A stretch of 64,000 bases of DNA from Lachnospiraceae bacterium (GTDB lineage Bacteria; Bacillota; Clostridia; Lachnospirales; Lachnospiraceae): the NCBI GenBank assembly GCA_910576335.1, contig CAJTIU010000015.1:62001-126000 (forward strand), written 5' to 3'. The position numbers and the translations under genes were made by a program. Of this stretch, positions 52,405 through 61,585 are shown piece after piece. The notes under the pieces were generated by a model, which searched no databases, was not told the origin of the DNA, and saw only the letters and a list, made by a program, of their open reading frames with translations. Position 1 is the first letter of the stretch. Each line of letters begins with the position of its first letter.

Positions 52405-53808
52405 ATGAGACTGTATAATACGATGTCAAAGAGAAAAGAGGAATTTATCCCCCTTGAAGAGGGAAAGGTGAGGATGTATGTCTGCGGACCTACGGTTTAT
52501 AATTTTATCCATATCGGAAATGCCAGGCCGATGATTGTGTTTGATACGGTGAGACGGTATTTTGAGTATAAAGGGTATGACGTAAACTATGTATCCAATT
52601 TTACAGATGTGGATGATAAGATTATTAAAAGAGCCATTGAGGAGGGGGTCTCTTCGGAGGAGATTTCCAAAAGGTATATCGCAGAGTGCAAAAAGGATAT
52701 GGAGGGAATGAATGTAAAGCCTGCAACCACGCACCCGCTTGCCACAGAGGAGATTTCCGGCATGATCAGTATGATCGGGACGCTGATGGAAAAGGGTTAT
52801 GCCTATGAGAAGAACGGAACCGTATATTTCCGTACAAGGCGGTTTCAGGATTATGGGAAACTTTCCCATAAGAATCTTGACGACCTGCGTTCCGGGGAGC
52901 GTTCGCTCCTTGTGACAGGGGAGGACGAGAAGGAAGACCCGCTGGATTTCGTGCTGTGGAAGCCGAAGAAGGAGGGAGAGCCTTTCTGGGAGTCTCCGTG
53001 GAGCGAGGGAAGACCTGGCTGGCATATTGAATGTTCTGAGATGTCAAAGAAATACTTAGGGGATCAGATTGACATCCATGCCGGAGGGGAGGATCTGGTA
53101 TTCCCGCATCATGAAAATGAGATTGCCCAGAGCGAGGCAGCCAATGGAAAGGAGTTCGCAAAATACTGGCTTCATAATGCATTTCTGAACATTGATAACC
53201 GCAAGATGAGCAAGTCTCTCGGGAATTTCCGTACTGTGCGCGAGATCAGTGAGCAGTATGATCTGCAGGTGCTCCGGTTCTTTATGCTGAGCGCCCACTA
53301 CAGGAGTCCGCTTAACTTCAGTGCAGAGCTTATGGAGGCGTCCAAAAACGGCCTGGAGCGGATTGTCAATGCGGCAGAGAACCTGAAATTCCTTATGAAA
53401 AATGCAAAAGAAGGTATGACGGAAGAGGAAGAGAAGACATTTTCCAGGACAGATGAATTTGTGAAGGCATTTGAGGAAGCCATGGAGGATGACTTTAATA
53501 CAGCAGATGCGGCTGCATCTGTGTTTGACCTTGTGAAATTCTGCAATACCAATACAGATGAGAAGAGTTCCAGGGGGTATCTGGAGAAGCTTCTTAATGT
53601 GTTAAAGAAGCTTACAGACATCCTGGGAATTATAGTAGAGAAGGAAGAAGAGCTTTTGGATGCTGAGATCGAAAAGCTGATTGAAGAGCGGCAGGCAGCG
53701 CGTAAGGCAAAGAATTTTGCCCGTGCAGATGAGATCCGGGGAGAGCTGCTTGGCAAAGGGATTATTCTGGAGGACACGAGAGAAGGCGTAAAATGGAAAA
53801 GAGCGTAG
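52405..53808 (+). CDS. cysS: Cysteinyl-tRNA synthetase
   Basis: A 467-residue class I synthetase. HIGN at 36-39 (NFIHIGNARP) and KMSKS at 267-271 are intact. Zinc ligands include Cys27 (YVCGPTVYN) and the CSEMSKKYLG and HAGGEDLVFPHHENE regions. The ATG at 52405 is used, since the 39 codons upstream in frame do not match the family; AGGAGG lies upstream. It is behind cysE and the Cys T-box, and overlaps mrnC by 16 bases. Confidence 0.97.
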   Translation: MRLYNTMSKRKEEFIPLEEGKVRMYVCGPTVYNFIHIGNARPMIVFDTVRRYFEYKGYDVNYVSNFTDVDDKIIKRAIEEGVSSEEISKRYIAECKKDMEGMNVKPATTHPLATEEISGMISMIGTLMEKGYAYEKNGTVYFRTRRFQDYGKLSHKNLDDLRSGERSLLVTGEDEKEDPLDFVLWKPKKEGEPFWESPWSEGRPGWHIECSEMSKKYLGDQIDIHAGGEDLVFPHHENEIAQSEAANGKEFAKYWLHNAFLNIDNRKMSKSLGNFRTVREISEQYDLQVLRFFMLSAHYRSPLNFSAELMEASKNGLERIVNAAENLKFLMKNAKEGMTEEEEKTFSRTDEFVKAFEEAMEDDFNTADAAASVFDLVKFCNTNTDEKSSRGYLEKLLNVLKKLTDILGIIVEKEEELLDAEIEKLIEERQAARKAKNFARADEIRGELLGKGIILEDTREGVKWKRA

Positions 53809-54251
53809 AGTGGCAGTTTGACACCTATATGCAGGAGATTTTCCAGATGCAGGAGGTGAATATTAAGGAGTATTCACCTCTTGCTCTGGCATATATCGGT
53901 GACAGTATCTATGACCTGGTAATTAAAAGTATCGTATTGAATGAAGGGAACAGGCCGGTTCAGAAGCTTCATTTGCGGACAAGCTCTTATGTACAGGCAA
54001 AGGCACAGTCTCTTATGATGCGCGGTATGCAGCAATATCTCACAGAGGAGGAGCATGCGGTCTACAGGCGGGGACGTAATGCGAAAAGCGTCAGTCCGGC
54101 AAAAAACCAGTCTGTTACAGATTACCGCCGTGCAACAGGCTTTGAGGCGCTTCTTGGGTTCCTGTATCTGAGAAAGGACTGGGGGAGGCTGCTGGAGCTG
54201 ATCAAAACAGGACTGGATTATCTAGAGCATCATGCAGAGAAGAAAGGATAA
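53793..54251 (+). CDS. mrnC: Mini-ribonuclease III
   Basis: A 152-residue RNase III-type enzyme without the double-strand RNA binding domain. It matures 23S rRNA ends in Firmicutes. The catalytic signature is ALAYIGDSIYDLVIKSIVL, with Glu/Asp in TGFEALLGFLYL. It starts within the cysS end (16-base overlap), as in many Firmicutes, and is followed by rlmB. Confidence 0.95.
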   Translation: MEKSVEWQFDTYMQEIFQMQEVNIKEYSPLALAYIGDSIYDLVIKSIVLNEGNRPVQKLHLRTSSYVQAKAQSLMMRGMQQYLTEEEHAVYRRGRNAKSVSPAKNQSVTDYRRATGFEALLGFLYLRKDWGRLLELIKTGLDYLEHHAEKKG

Positions 54252-54351
54252 TCGTTACTATGAGCGGCCTACCGTGCCGTGAATGGTAACAAATAATCGG
54301 AACAGTTCAGACAGGGTAGCCTGCCTGGACGGCTAACAGGGGGATTTTAGG

Positions 54352-55083
54352 ATGAATGAAAACAGGATTGAAGGACGCAATGCGGTTCTGGAAGCATTTC
54401 GTTCCGGGAAGCCGGTGGATAAGCTGTACATACTCGACGGATGTCAGGATTCCCAGGTGAGGACAATTGTACGTGAAGCGAAAAAGCATGACATCATTTT
54501 GAAATTTACGGACAGGGAACGTCTGAACCAGATGTCAGAGACAGGGAAACATCAGGGGGTCATTGCGTTTGCGGCGGCATATGAGTATGCCCAGGTTGAA
54601 GATCTCTTAAAACTTGCAGAGGATAAGGGAGAGGATCCCTTTCTGTTTCTTTTGGACGGGATCGAAGACCCTCATAATCTCGGGGCGATCATCCGGACGG
54701 CGAATCTTGCAGGAGCTCACGGAGTGATTATCCCAAAGCACCGTGCAGTGGGGCTTACGGCAACGGTGGCAAAGGCATCTGCAGGGGCGCTCAATTATAC
54801 GCCGGTAGCCAAAGTGACGAATCTTGTCAGGACCATGGAGAAGCTGAAGGAAAAAGGACTGTGGTTTGTCTGTGCAGATATGGATGGTGAGCGGATGTAC
54901 CATTTGAATCTTACAGGGCCGGTGGGTCTTGTAATTGGCAATGAGGGCGGGGGCGTCAGCCGTCTCGTAAAGGAGGCATGTGATTTGTCTGCATCAATTC
55001 CCATGAAAGGTGACATTGATTCTCTGAATGCTTCTGTGGCGGCAGGTGTGCTTGCCTATGAGGTGGTAAGACAAAGGGGATAA
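54352..55083 (+). CDS. rlmB: 23S rRNA (guanosine-2'-O-)-methyltransferase RlmB
   Basis: A 243-residue SPOUT methyltransferase that modifies G2251 of 23S rRNA. The N-terminal substrate domain starts EGRNAVLEAFRSGKPVDKLY. The knotted catalytic domain has DGIEDPHNLGAIIRTANLAG, VIGNEGGGVSRLVKEACD and DSLNASVAAGVL. GGGGG precedes the start. A six-base gap separates it from sigH. Confidence 0.95.
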   Translation: MNENRIEGRNAVLEAFRSGKPVDKLYILDGCQDSQVRTIVREAKKHDIILKFTDRERLNQMSETGKHQGVIAFAAAYEYAQVEDLLKLAEDKGEDPFLFLLDGIEDPHNLGAIIRTANLAGAHGVIIPKHRAVGLTATVAKASAGALNYTPVAKVTNLVRTMEKLKEKGLWFVCADMDGERMYHLNLTGPVGLVIGNEGGGVSRLVKEACDLSASIPMKGDIDSLNASVAAGVLAYEVVRQRG

Positions 55084-55089
55084 AAGCAT

Positions 55090-55716
55090 ATGCCGGAATT
55101 TAAGAATATGACAGATGAACAGTTGATCCGAAGGCTTCGTGCCGGAGATAAGGCTGTAATGGATTATATAATGGAAAAATATAAAAATCTTGTGCGCAAG
55201 GAGGCGAATGCCATGTACCTTCTGGGGGGCGAGACGGATGATCTGATCCAGGAAGGGATGATCGGCCTCTTTAAGGCAGTGCAGGATTTTGAAGAGGAGC
55301 AGAGGGCGTCCTTTTCAAGCTTTGCGGCACTTTGTATCCGTAGACAGATCTACTCTGCCATCAAGGCGTCAAAAAGGAAGAAGCACAGCCCTCTTAACTT
55401 CTATGTTTCACTCTACGAGACGAATGATGAGAAGGAGACGCTCATTGAGACCGTGGAGCCTTTAGAGGAGAATAATCCGGAAGCCCTGTTTTTGGGGAGA
55501 GAGTATGTGGAACTGCTTAAGAGCCGGCTGGAGGAAACTTTAAGCGACCTGGAAAACCGGGTGCTCTATCTACATCTTCTCGGGACAGATTATAAGACCA
55601 TCGCCCGGCTTCTTGACAAGAGTCCGAAGACAGTGGATAATGCGCTGCAGAGAATTAAAAGCAAGACCGAGAAAATACTAGAGGAAGACAGTTACTGTTC
55701 ACACCGTTCACAGTAA
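55090..55716 (+). CDS. sigH: RNA polymerase sigma-H factor
   Basis: A 208-residue sigma-70 family protein of the sporulation SigH/Spo0H type. Region 2 has LVRKEANAMYLLGGETDDLI and QEGMIGLFKAVQDFEE; region 4 has LGTDYKTIARLLDKSPKTVD. The genomic order cysS-mrnC-rlmB-sigH is conserved across spore-forming Firmicutes and supports the call. It directs early sporulation and stationary-phase genes. The stop codon lies within a palindromic repeat (55691-55717). Confidence 0.92.
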   Translation: MPEFKNMTDEQLIRRLRAGDKAVMDYIMEKYKNLVRKEANAMYLLGGETDDLIQEGMIGLFKAVQDFEEEQRASFSSFAALCIRRQIYSAIKASKRKKHSPLNFYVSLYETNDEKETLIETVEPLEENNPEALFLGREYVELLKSRLEETLSDLENRVLYLHLLGTDYKTIARLLDKSPKTVDNALQRIKSKTEKILEEDSYCSHRSQ

Positions 55717-55739
55717 CACATACCGTAAAAAAGTGATTC
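55691..55739. repeat. Dispersed palindrome over the sigH stop
   Basis: GTTACTGT...ACAGTAAC (55691-55717) is almost the inverse of 38885-38911 (three mismatches in 27). The following CCGTAAAAAAGTGATTC (55723-55739) matches tails at 38817 and 61546. The palindrome forms the last codons of sigH. Confidence 0.5.
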
Positions 55740-55756
55740 AAATGACAAAAAAAGCA

Positions 55757-55785
55757 TTGACAAAATATCCCTTCTATTGTATATT
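55757..55785 (+). promoter_or_regulatory. Promoter of tRNA-Thr
   Basis: TTGACA (55757-55762), 17 bases, TATATT (55780-55785), about 25 bases before the tRNA. Confidence 0.8.
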
Positions 55786-55810
55786 ATTAATGTTGCATGA
55801 ATACATGTGT

Positions 55811-55883
55811 GCTGCCTTGGCTCAGTCGGTAGAGCGTCGCCTTGGTAAGGCGGAGGTCGGCGGTTCGATTCCGCTAGGCAGCT
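55811..55883 (+). tRNA. tRNA-Thr (anticodon GGT)
   Basis: 73 bases. Acceptor GCTGCCT pairs with AGGCAGC. Anticodon arm GCCTTGGTAAGGC gives GGT (Thr ACC/ACT). T-loop GGTTCGATTCC. CCA is not encoded. Followed at once by a long hairpin. Confidence 0.95.
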
Positions 55884-55885
55884 TG

Positions 55886-55943
55886 GGAACTGTAGAGAAA
55901 TAACGTAACAATCTGACTTGTTACGTTATTTCTTTACAGTTCC
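55886..55943 (+). terminator. Long hairpin terminator after tRNA-Thr
   Basis: GGAACTGTAGAGAAATAACG on the left pairs with CGTTATTTCTTTACAGTTCC on the right. The stem is about 25 bp with one mismatch and an 8-base loop. Its length suggests a palindromic repeat as well as a terminator. Confidence 0.65.
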
Positions 55944-56044
55944 TTATTATCAGAGATAAGGATTTAAGGATTTTTCAGAGCATTGGGTTTTGAAAGGTTC
56001 TTATTTTATTTTGCTGATCAATCAGCAGGAGAGGTGTTGGGTGT

Positions 56045-57400
56045 ATGAGAAAGCAAAAGACAATGACAGAGGGAGCCATATGGAAAAATATACTGTATTT
56101 TTCTGTTCCTCTTATTTTGGGGAATTTATTTCAGCAGCTATATAATACGGTGGATTCGATTATTGTGGGGAATTATATTGGAAGTGAGGCGCTGGCTGCT
56201 GTAGGAGGCAGCGGGTCGATTATCAATCTGCTGGTAGGATTCTGTATCGGGGCTTCAGCGGGGGCAGGAGTGGTTCTGTCTCAGTTTTTTGGTGCAGGAA
56301 ACAGGCAGGGAGTAAAGGAGGCGGTTCATACAACGATTGCGATTGCCATCTGTGCGGGAGCAGTTGTTTCGATCGTGGGGATGCTGTTAGCTCCGGCTAT
56401 GCTGCGCTCCATGGGAACGCCAGATGAAGTCTTTGATATGGCGGTGAGCTATCTGAGAGTGTTCTTTGGCGGAATGCTGTTTTCCGTAATCTATAATATG
56501 TCTGCGGGTATTCTGAATGCAGTGGGAAATTCCAGACGGTCGCTGATTTACCTGATGGTTGCGGCAGTGTCCAATATATTTCTGGACCTGCTGTTTGTCA
56601 TTGTGTTTAAGATGGGCGTAGTCGGGGTGGCGCTTGCGACAGATATCAGCCAGCTTCTATCCTGTATATTTATTCTTCTGTTTCTGGTAAGGAGCCAGGA
56701 TGTCTACCGGCTGAATTTAAAGGAGATTCGCTTTTATAAAAATCTTCCGGGGAAAATACTGAAGATCGGACTTCCTACAGGGGTTCAGAATATTGTTATT
56801 TCTCTTTCCAATGTTGTGGTTCAGTCCAGCGTCAACAGTTTTGGCGCAGTGGCGATGGCAGGCTTCGCGGCGTACATAAAGATTGATGGTTTTAATATTC
56901 TTCCGGTATTAAGCTTCAGCATGGCTGCGACTACCTTTACGGGACAAAATGTGGGAGCAGGGCAGTATGACCGTGTGAAAAGGGGGATGCGCGTGTCTGT
57001 GGGAATGGCAGTTCTCTATACCATTACTGCGGGTATTGTGCTGATGACATTTGCACCGCAGATCATGCGGGTCTTTACAGGACAGGAGGATGTGGTAGAA
57101 TATGGAGTATATATCCTTAAGTTTTTCTGCCCGTTTTACTGGATGCTGGGTATTCTGAACGTGCTGACCGGGACGGTGCGCGGAACAGGGAAGACGCTGC
57201 AGGCAATGTTTGTTTTCCTATTCTCTATGTGTATCTTCCGGGTGCTCTGGATCTGGGGAGCCCTTAGCGTTTCCCATGAGCTGTCAAGTGTTATGATTGG
57301 TTATCCGGCGTCCTGGGCAGTAGGGCTTGTACTGATTCTTCTATATGTGTGGAAGGGGAAATGGATGCCACAGAGCTACTATGAAAACAGGAACGTGTAA
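56045..57400 (+). CDS. MATE-family multidrug/metabolite exporter
   Basis: A 451-residue protein with 12 predicted membrane helices. Family hallmarks: WKNILYFSVPLILGNLFQQL at the first helix, YNTVDSIIVGNYIGSEALAA, and GIGAS-like and QNVGAGQYDRVKRGM segments that repeat between the two six-helix halves. It exports drugs or metabolites in exchange for Na+ or H+; the substrate cannot be told. Stands alone with its own upstream gap. Confidence 0.92.
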   Translation: MRKQKTMTEGAIWKNILYFSVPLILGNLFQQLYNTVDSIIVGNYIGSEALAAVGGSGSIINLLVGFCIGASAGAGVVLSQFFGAGNRQGVKEAVHTTIAIAICAGAVVSIVGMLLAPAMLRSMGTPDEVFDMAVSYLRVFFGGMLFSVIYNMSAGILNAVGNSRRSLIYLMVAAVSNIFLDLLFVIVFKMGVVGVALATDISQLLSCIFILLFLVRSQDVYRLNLKEIRFYKNLPGKILKIGLPTGVQNIVISLSNVVVQSSVNSFGAVAMAGFAAYIKIDGFNILPVLSFSMAATTFTGQNVGAGQYDRVKRGMRVSVGMAVLYTITAGIVLMTFAPQIMRVFTGQEDVVEYGVYILKFFCPFYWMLGILNVLTGTVRGTGKTLQAMFVFLFSMCIFRVLWIWGALSVSHELSSVMIGYPASWAVGLVLILLYVWKGKWMPQSYYENRNV

Positions 57401-57442
57401 CTGCAAAGACAGTGGACAGTTTCAAAAACGGGAGCATTAGCT

Positions 57443-58393
57443 ATGATTGAGATAAAAGATGTGACAAAATATTTTGACAGCAACTGTGCGGTGAACCATG
57501 TAACGCTTTCTATTCCAGAGGGTGTGATGTTCGGGCTTCTGGGGACCAACGGGGCAGGGAAGAGCACGCTTCTGCGGATGATGGCAGGAATACTGGAAAG
57601 CGACAGTGGAAAGATTCTTCTTGACGGTGAGCCGGTGTACGAGAATCCATTATGTAAAGAGAAGCTTTTTTATCTGCCGGATGTGCCATATTATTTTCCG
57701 AATTCCAGTATGGAGGATATGATCCGTTTTTACAGGAGGAATTATCCAGGGATGCAAAAGGATGGTGTGTCCTGTATGGCAGGGCAGCTGAATCTGGATA
57801 TGAGCATGCCTCTGCGCACCTTTTCCAAGGGAATGAAGAGACAGGCATTTCTGATCCTTGCGCTCTGCTCTGGCACGAGATATCTCCTGTGTGACGAGGT
57901 GTTTGACGGCCTTGATCCTGTGGCCGCAGAGATTATGAAAGGTCTGCTCCGGGAAGAGATGAAGGAGCGGAGAATGACAGTGATAGCAGCTTCCCACAAA
58001 CTCAGGGATCTGGAGGATTTCTGCCAGAACATTGGAATTATGCATAAGGGCGGCATGATGAGGGACGGAAGTCTGAAGGAGCGCGCCAGGGAGGTGACAA
58101 AGTTCCAGTGCGTGTTTCATGTCCAAGGAAACGCTGCTGCCAAAGAGGGGTCTTTGGAACGGAAGCAGTTTGCGGAATTTCTGGGAGATGCCTTTGAGCT
58201 ACTGTGCTATGTGCGGGAAGGAGCTTTTACCACCCTGGTTATCCGCGGGGACAAAGAGGGTGCGGCAAAGAGGCTTAAGGAGAAACATCCGGTATTCCTG
58301 GGGGAGATGCCCATGACACTGGAGGAAATATTTATTGCTGAGATTGAGGAGGCTGGTTATGATATCCGTAAAGTACTTCAGCAAATGGTTTAA
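57443..58393 (+). CDS. ABC transporter ATP-binding protein
   Basis: A 316-residue ATPase. Walker A is GTNGAGKS (34-41), the signature is FSKGMKRQAFLILALC, Walker B is RYLLCDEVFDGLD, and the H-loop is in VIAASHKLRDLEDF. The C-terminal 90 residues are an extra regulatory domain, as in YtrB/BcrA-type exporters. The next gene, overlapping by 35 bases, encodes the permease. Likely an exporter of an antibiotic or lipid-like compound, or a stress-related ABC system. Confidence 0.93.
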   Translation: MIEIKDVTKYFDSNCAVNHVTLSIPEGVMFGLLGTNGAGKSTLLRMMAGILESDSGKILLDGEPVYENPLCKEKLFYLPDVPYYFPNSSMEDMIRFYRRNYPGMQKDGVSCMAGQLNLDMSMPLRTFSKGMKRQAFLILALCSGTRYLLCDEVFDGLDPVAAEIMKGLLREEMKERRMTVIAASHKLRDLEDFCQNIGIMHKGGMMRDGSLKERAREVTKFQCVFHVQGNAAAKEGSLERKQFAEFLGDAFELLCYVREGAFTTLVIRGDKEGAAKRLKEKHPVFLGEMPMTLEEIFIAEIEEAGYDIRKVLQQMV

Positions 58394-60458
58394 GGAGGCG
58401 GGAAGGGGACACGCGGCGGCAGTTTTTTCGTGGGGCGCGTTCCTGGTGTATACGGTGTTTACGCTGCTTGAGCTCAGTGTGAGTGCTAAGGAGTGTTATG
58501 CCGGAATCGGAAATGACAGTCTTCTGAAGCTGTGCATCGTGCTTGGGATCACAGTGGCAGCTGTAGAATACTGGTATCTCCACCAATCGGCGAAGCTGGA
58601 TTTTTATTACAGCCTTCCAGTAAAGAAAGGAACCGTGTTCTGGTCCAGATACCTGCACGGGATTGTCCATGTTTTTCTTCCCCTTACAGTGAGCCTTGCG
58701 GTCCTGTCAGTCTACGGGGGAGCTAAGGATCCGGAATTCCTTCTCTGTGCAGGCTCTTATGCAGTCCGCAGTGCGGCAGTATTTTTTGCAGTTTTTCTGA
58801 TGTTTTATCATATGACCATATGTGCCTTTCTGGCAGGCGGGAGACTGGCTTCGGTTTTCCTTTTAGACTTATTGGCGGGGACGACAGGTCTTGTAGTGGT
58901 CCGCGTGATCGGGACGGTGTATGCAGAGCATTTTTTTGCTGCCTATTACCGTATTCCGGCATTTGAGAGGCTGGAGGAGCTGCTTGCGCCGGGAACCCTT
59001 GCAGAGACTCTTGCCGGGATGAATGTATATGAGCGGCAGGAAGTGTTGGAATATGTGCCGGAGGGGAGGATCATCCTGGCGGCAGCTTTCTGGATTCTTT
59101 TATCAGGTCTGTTGTCCGCATATCTGCAGAAAAAAAGAAAGCCGGAAAATGTGGGGAAGGTATTCGCATTCCCCGGGGCTTACAGAGTCGTATCCTTCCT
59201 GGCGGCGGTGATGATTCCGCTTAGCTTCGTGAGCCTCCTTCTGGAAGTAACGGAGATTCCGGCTCAGGGAAATGCGGGAGCAGCGGTATTGATTGCAGTC
59301 TGTCTTGTGGTGGGGATTCTGGTGCATCTTTTGGCAGAGCGTCTTGATTTAAGAGGCAGAAAGAGGTACGATTATGAGCAGAGCATTGAGGAGCCCGCGG
59401 CAAGAGCACCTTTACTTAGGAGGCGGAGGGGAATGCAGCAGACGGAAGAGGCTTTTGGAAAACATTATGGGCTCTTCAGAAGGAAATGGCAGATGTTCGC
59501 GGAAGGGATGGTTGTATGCCTTGTAGTAGGCGGCTTTCTGGCAGGAGCAGATTCTTTTGATCATGAGATTCCAGAACAGGAGGAGCTTCGGGCAATCCGA
59601 ATCTGTGTAAACGGGCTGAATATGTCTTATAAAGAATTAGAAGAAAATGAGACAAAAGGAGACAGCTATGGAACAGACCGCGGGCTTTCACAGTACCGGT
59701 TTACAGAGGAAGGTCTTACAGAAGGTCTTAAGTGGGCAGGAATGCTGGCAGAAAAGCAGGAGGAAAAAGGCTCCATGAAGGAGGCACAATATACATTTGC
59801 CGTAGTCTGTTATGAGGGGAAGGACGGAACCGAAAAGTACCGGGCATATCCAGCGGACGAGGAGGAGTTCCAGGCATTTTCCAGTGTCTTTGATACAGAG
59901 GAATATAAGAGGATGGCATATCCGGCGCTTACCTGGACGGATGTGGGAGATAATCGCTTTACCTGGAGAGACGGAGTGTGCGGACAAGTGCTTCCGCTGT
60001 CTAAGAAGGAAAAGGAAGAAGTTTTTCAGATCTGGAAGGAAGAGATGGGAGGCCTTAAGATGGATGATCTAAAGACAGCTGCGCCGGAAGGAATTCTGGA
60101 GATGCGTTCTGAGCGGTGGGGCGAGATACAAAGGCTTCTGATTTACCCATTTTTTGAAGACACAGTGAGCTTTCTGAAAAGCCATGGAATTGAGACGGGA
60201 AAGGATCTCCTTGACTATCCGGTCCGGTCTCTGGATGTCAGGAGCGTCCGTCCGGCAGGGAAGAACAGGGTGAGCGGTGCTGTAATGAAGCATTATGAGA
60301 CAGAGGGGGAGTTTGCCGGGTGGAAGGACAGGCTTGTATGGGAGGAACTTGACTGGCAGCCTCTGCTGTATCCTCTCAGATATGAGGAGGAGATTGAGAT
60401 CGAAGCCGAGGATCCGGCTTCAGGGGCATTGACGGAAGTGAGATGCTATCAGAAGTAA
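58359..60458 (+). CDS. ABC transporter permease, ABC-2-like with large outside domain
   Basis: A 699-residue membrane protein. The ATG at 58359 lies inside the ATPase gene with GAGGAGG at 58346-58352. Two blocks of hydrophobic helices (residues 1-230 and 230-340) are separated from a long, acidic C-terminal part by one more helix (about 385-405). The C-terminal 290 residues are probably extracytoplasmic. This is the layout of YtrC/D-like permeases in clostridia. It forms an exporter with the ATPase directly before it; the substrate is unknown. Confidence 0.8.
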   Translation: MISVKYFSKWFKEAGRGHAAAVFSWGAFLVYTVFTLLELSVSAKECYAGIGNDSLLKLCIVLGITVAAVEYWYLHQSAKLDFYYSLPVKKGTVFWSRYLHGIVHVFLPLTVSLAVLSVYGGAKDPEFLLCAGSYAVRSAAVFFAVFLMFYHMTICAFLAGGRLASVFLLDLLAGTTGLVVVRVIGTVYAEHFFAAYYRIPAFERLEELLAPGTLAETLAGMNVYERQEVLEYVPEGRIILAAAFWILLSGLLSAYLQKKRKPENVGKVFAFPGAYRVVSFLAAVMIPLSFVSLLLEVTEIPAQGNAGAAVLIAVCLVVGILVHLLAERLDLRGRKRYDYEQSIEEPAARAPLLRRRRGMQQTEEAFGKHYGLFRRKWQMFAEGMVVCLVVGGFLAGADSFDHEIPEQEELRAIRICVNGLNMSYKELEENETKGDSYGTDRGLSQYRFTEEGLTEGLKWAGMLAEKQEEKGSMKEAQYTFAVVCYEGKDGTEKYRAYPADEEEFQAFSSVFDTEEYKRMAYPALTWTDVGDNRFTWRDGVCGQVLPLSKKEKEEVFQIWKEEMGGLKMDDLKTAAPEGILEMRSERWGEIQRLLIYPFFEDTVSFLKSHGIETGKDLLDYPVRSLDVRSVRPAGKNRVSGAVMKHYETEGEFAGWKDRLVWEELDWQPLLYPLRYEEEIEIEAEDPASGALTEVRCYQK

Positions 60459-60580
60459 CGCGAATCACGGTCCGGGAGGCCGCACAGGTAATGAGGTTAT
60501 CAGATGCTATGATGTAAGCGTCAAAAGGTCATAGCTTTAGACAATTTTCAAATACGCTCTAGAACAAAGGAGAGAACAAG

Positions 60581-61330
60581 ATGCCATCATTTTTAAAGGA
60601 TATTTCAAAATTTTACGGAACGGGAGAGAAAAATTCGGCGGGGCAGACCCTGGAGGAGTTTTTAGAGGAGTACGATCCGTATAAGTATAAGACGCCATGC
60701 TGTACAACGGATGCGGTGATTTTTTCTTTTGACGGGGAGAGGTGTGAAAACGAGGAGGAACTTAAGGTGCTGCTTGTCAGAAGGAGCAACCATCCGAGTA
60801 TCGGCTGTCTTGCGCTTCCGGGAGGATTCATTAACCTTGAGGAAAATCTGGAGGATACGGCGCGCCGGGAGCTGGAGGAAGAGACAGGAGTAAAGGGACT
60901 TGTGATGGAGCAGCTTGCTGTTTATGGTGATTATGACAGAGATCCGAGAGCGAGAGTGGTCACTACTGCATATCTGTCCCTGGTGCACCAGAAGGATGTG
61001 AGGGTGCAGGCAGGAGATGATGCGGCAGATGCCATGTGGTACGGGATGGAATTAAAAGAATTGTCCCGTGAGGCAGTAAAGACGGAAGGCGGGGCAGAGG
61101 GCGAAATAAGGCTGTATTCTCTTACTCTCAGAGATGAAGAACAAGGTTTTGAAACCAGTGCATGTGTGAAATATGCATGGATAGGCAGTCCACTGGTCCG
61201 GGAAGAAAAATTCACTGTAGTCCGCCAGGGAGAAACCGCATCAGACCATGCGGCGATAATCGTACAGGGATTGATGCGGGTTAAGGAAAGACTACAAAAA
61301 GTCGCTTTCAGCGAGGGGCTGGATGCCTGA
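60581..61330 (+). CDS. NUDIX hydrolase
   Basis: A 249-residue protein. The Nudix box is complete: GGFINLEENLEDTARRELEE plus ETG (G-x5-E-x7-RELxEE). An N-terminal extension of about 45 residues and a C-terminal winged-helix-like tail give the length of ADP-ribose/NAD-metabolism Nudix proteins of the NrtR-like group, but DNA binding is not evident. GGAG lies 9 bases upstream. Likely hydrolyses a nucleoside diphosphate linked compound; the substrate is not assigned. Confidence 0.88.
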   Translation: MPSFLKDISKFYGTGEKNSAGQTLEEFLEEYDPYKYKTPCCTTDAVIFSFDGERCENEEELKVLLVRRSNHPSIGCLALPGGFINLEENLEDTARRELEEETGVKGLVMEQLAVYGDYDRDPRARVVTTAYLSLVHQKDVRVQAGDDAADAMWYGMELKELSREAVKTEGGAEGEIRLYSLTLRDEEQGFETSACVKYAWIGSPLVREEKFTVVRQGETASDHAAIIVQGLMRVKERLQKVAFSEGLDA

Positions 61331-61436
61331 AGCTACCACTTTATTGGTTCAGATGCCGTTAACGTGATTCAAGATCATATCTGTCTTGTCTCGGAATATG
61401 ATTTATGCTATGATGTATAAAGCTTTGAATATTGTA

Positions 61437-61474
61437 ACTTAGTATAATCCACACTAATTACCGATACGTTTCAC
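61437..61474 (-). repeat. Dispersed repeat, inverted copy of 8979-9014
   Basis: Read on the minus strand it starts GTGAAACGTATCGGTAATTA and ends TTATACTAAGT, matching 8979-9014. A GGTTATACTAGT tail follows on the plus strand. The rest of 61331-61585 has no gene; it ends with the hairpin-plus-tail unit at 61508-61562 (GGTCTGT/ACAGACC, GTAAGAAAGTGATTC). Confidence 0.6.
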
Positions 61475-61585
61475 GCAGGGGTTATACTAGTCAGCAGGTC
61501 TGTTCAGGGTCTGTCCCAGCGAAGCGGAGGTATTTACTGTACAGACCGTAAGAAAGTGATTCTAAATATTTATCAGGAGGAATAT

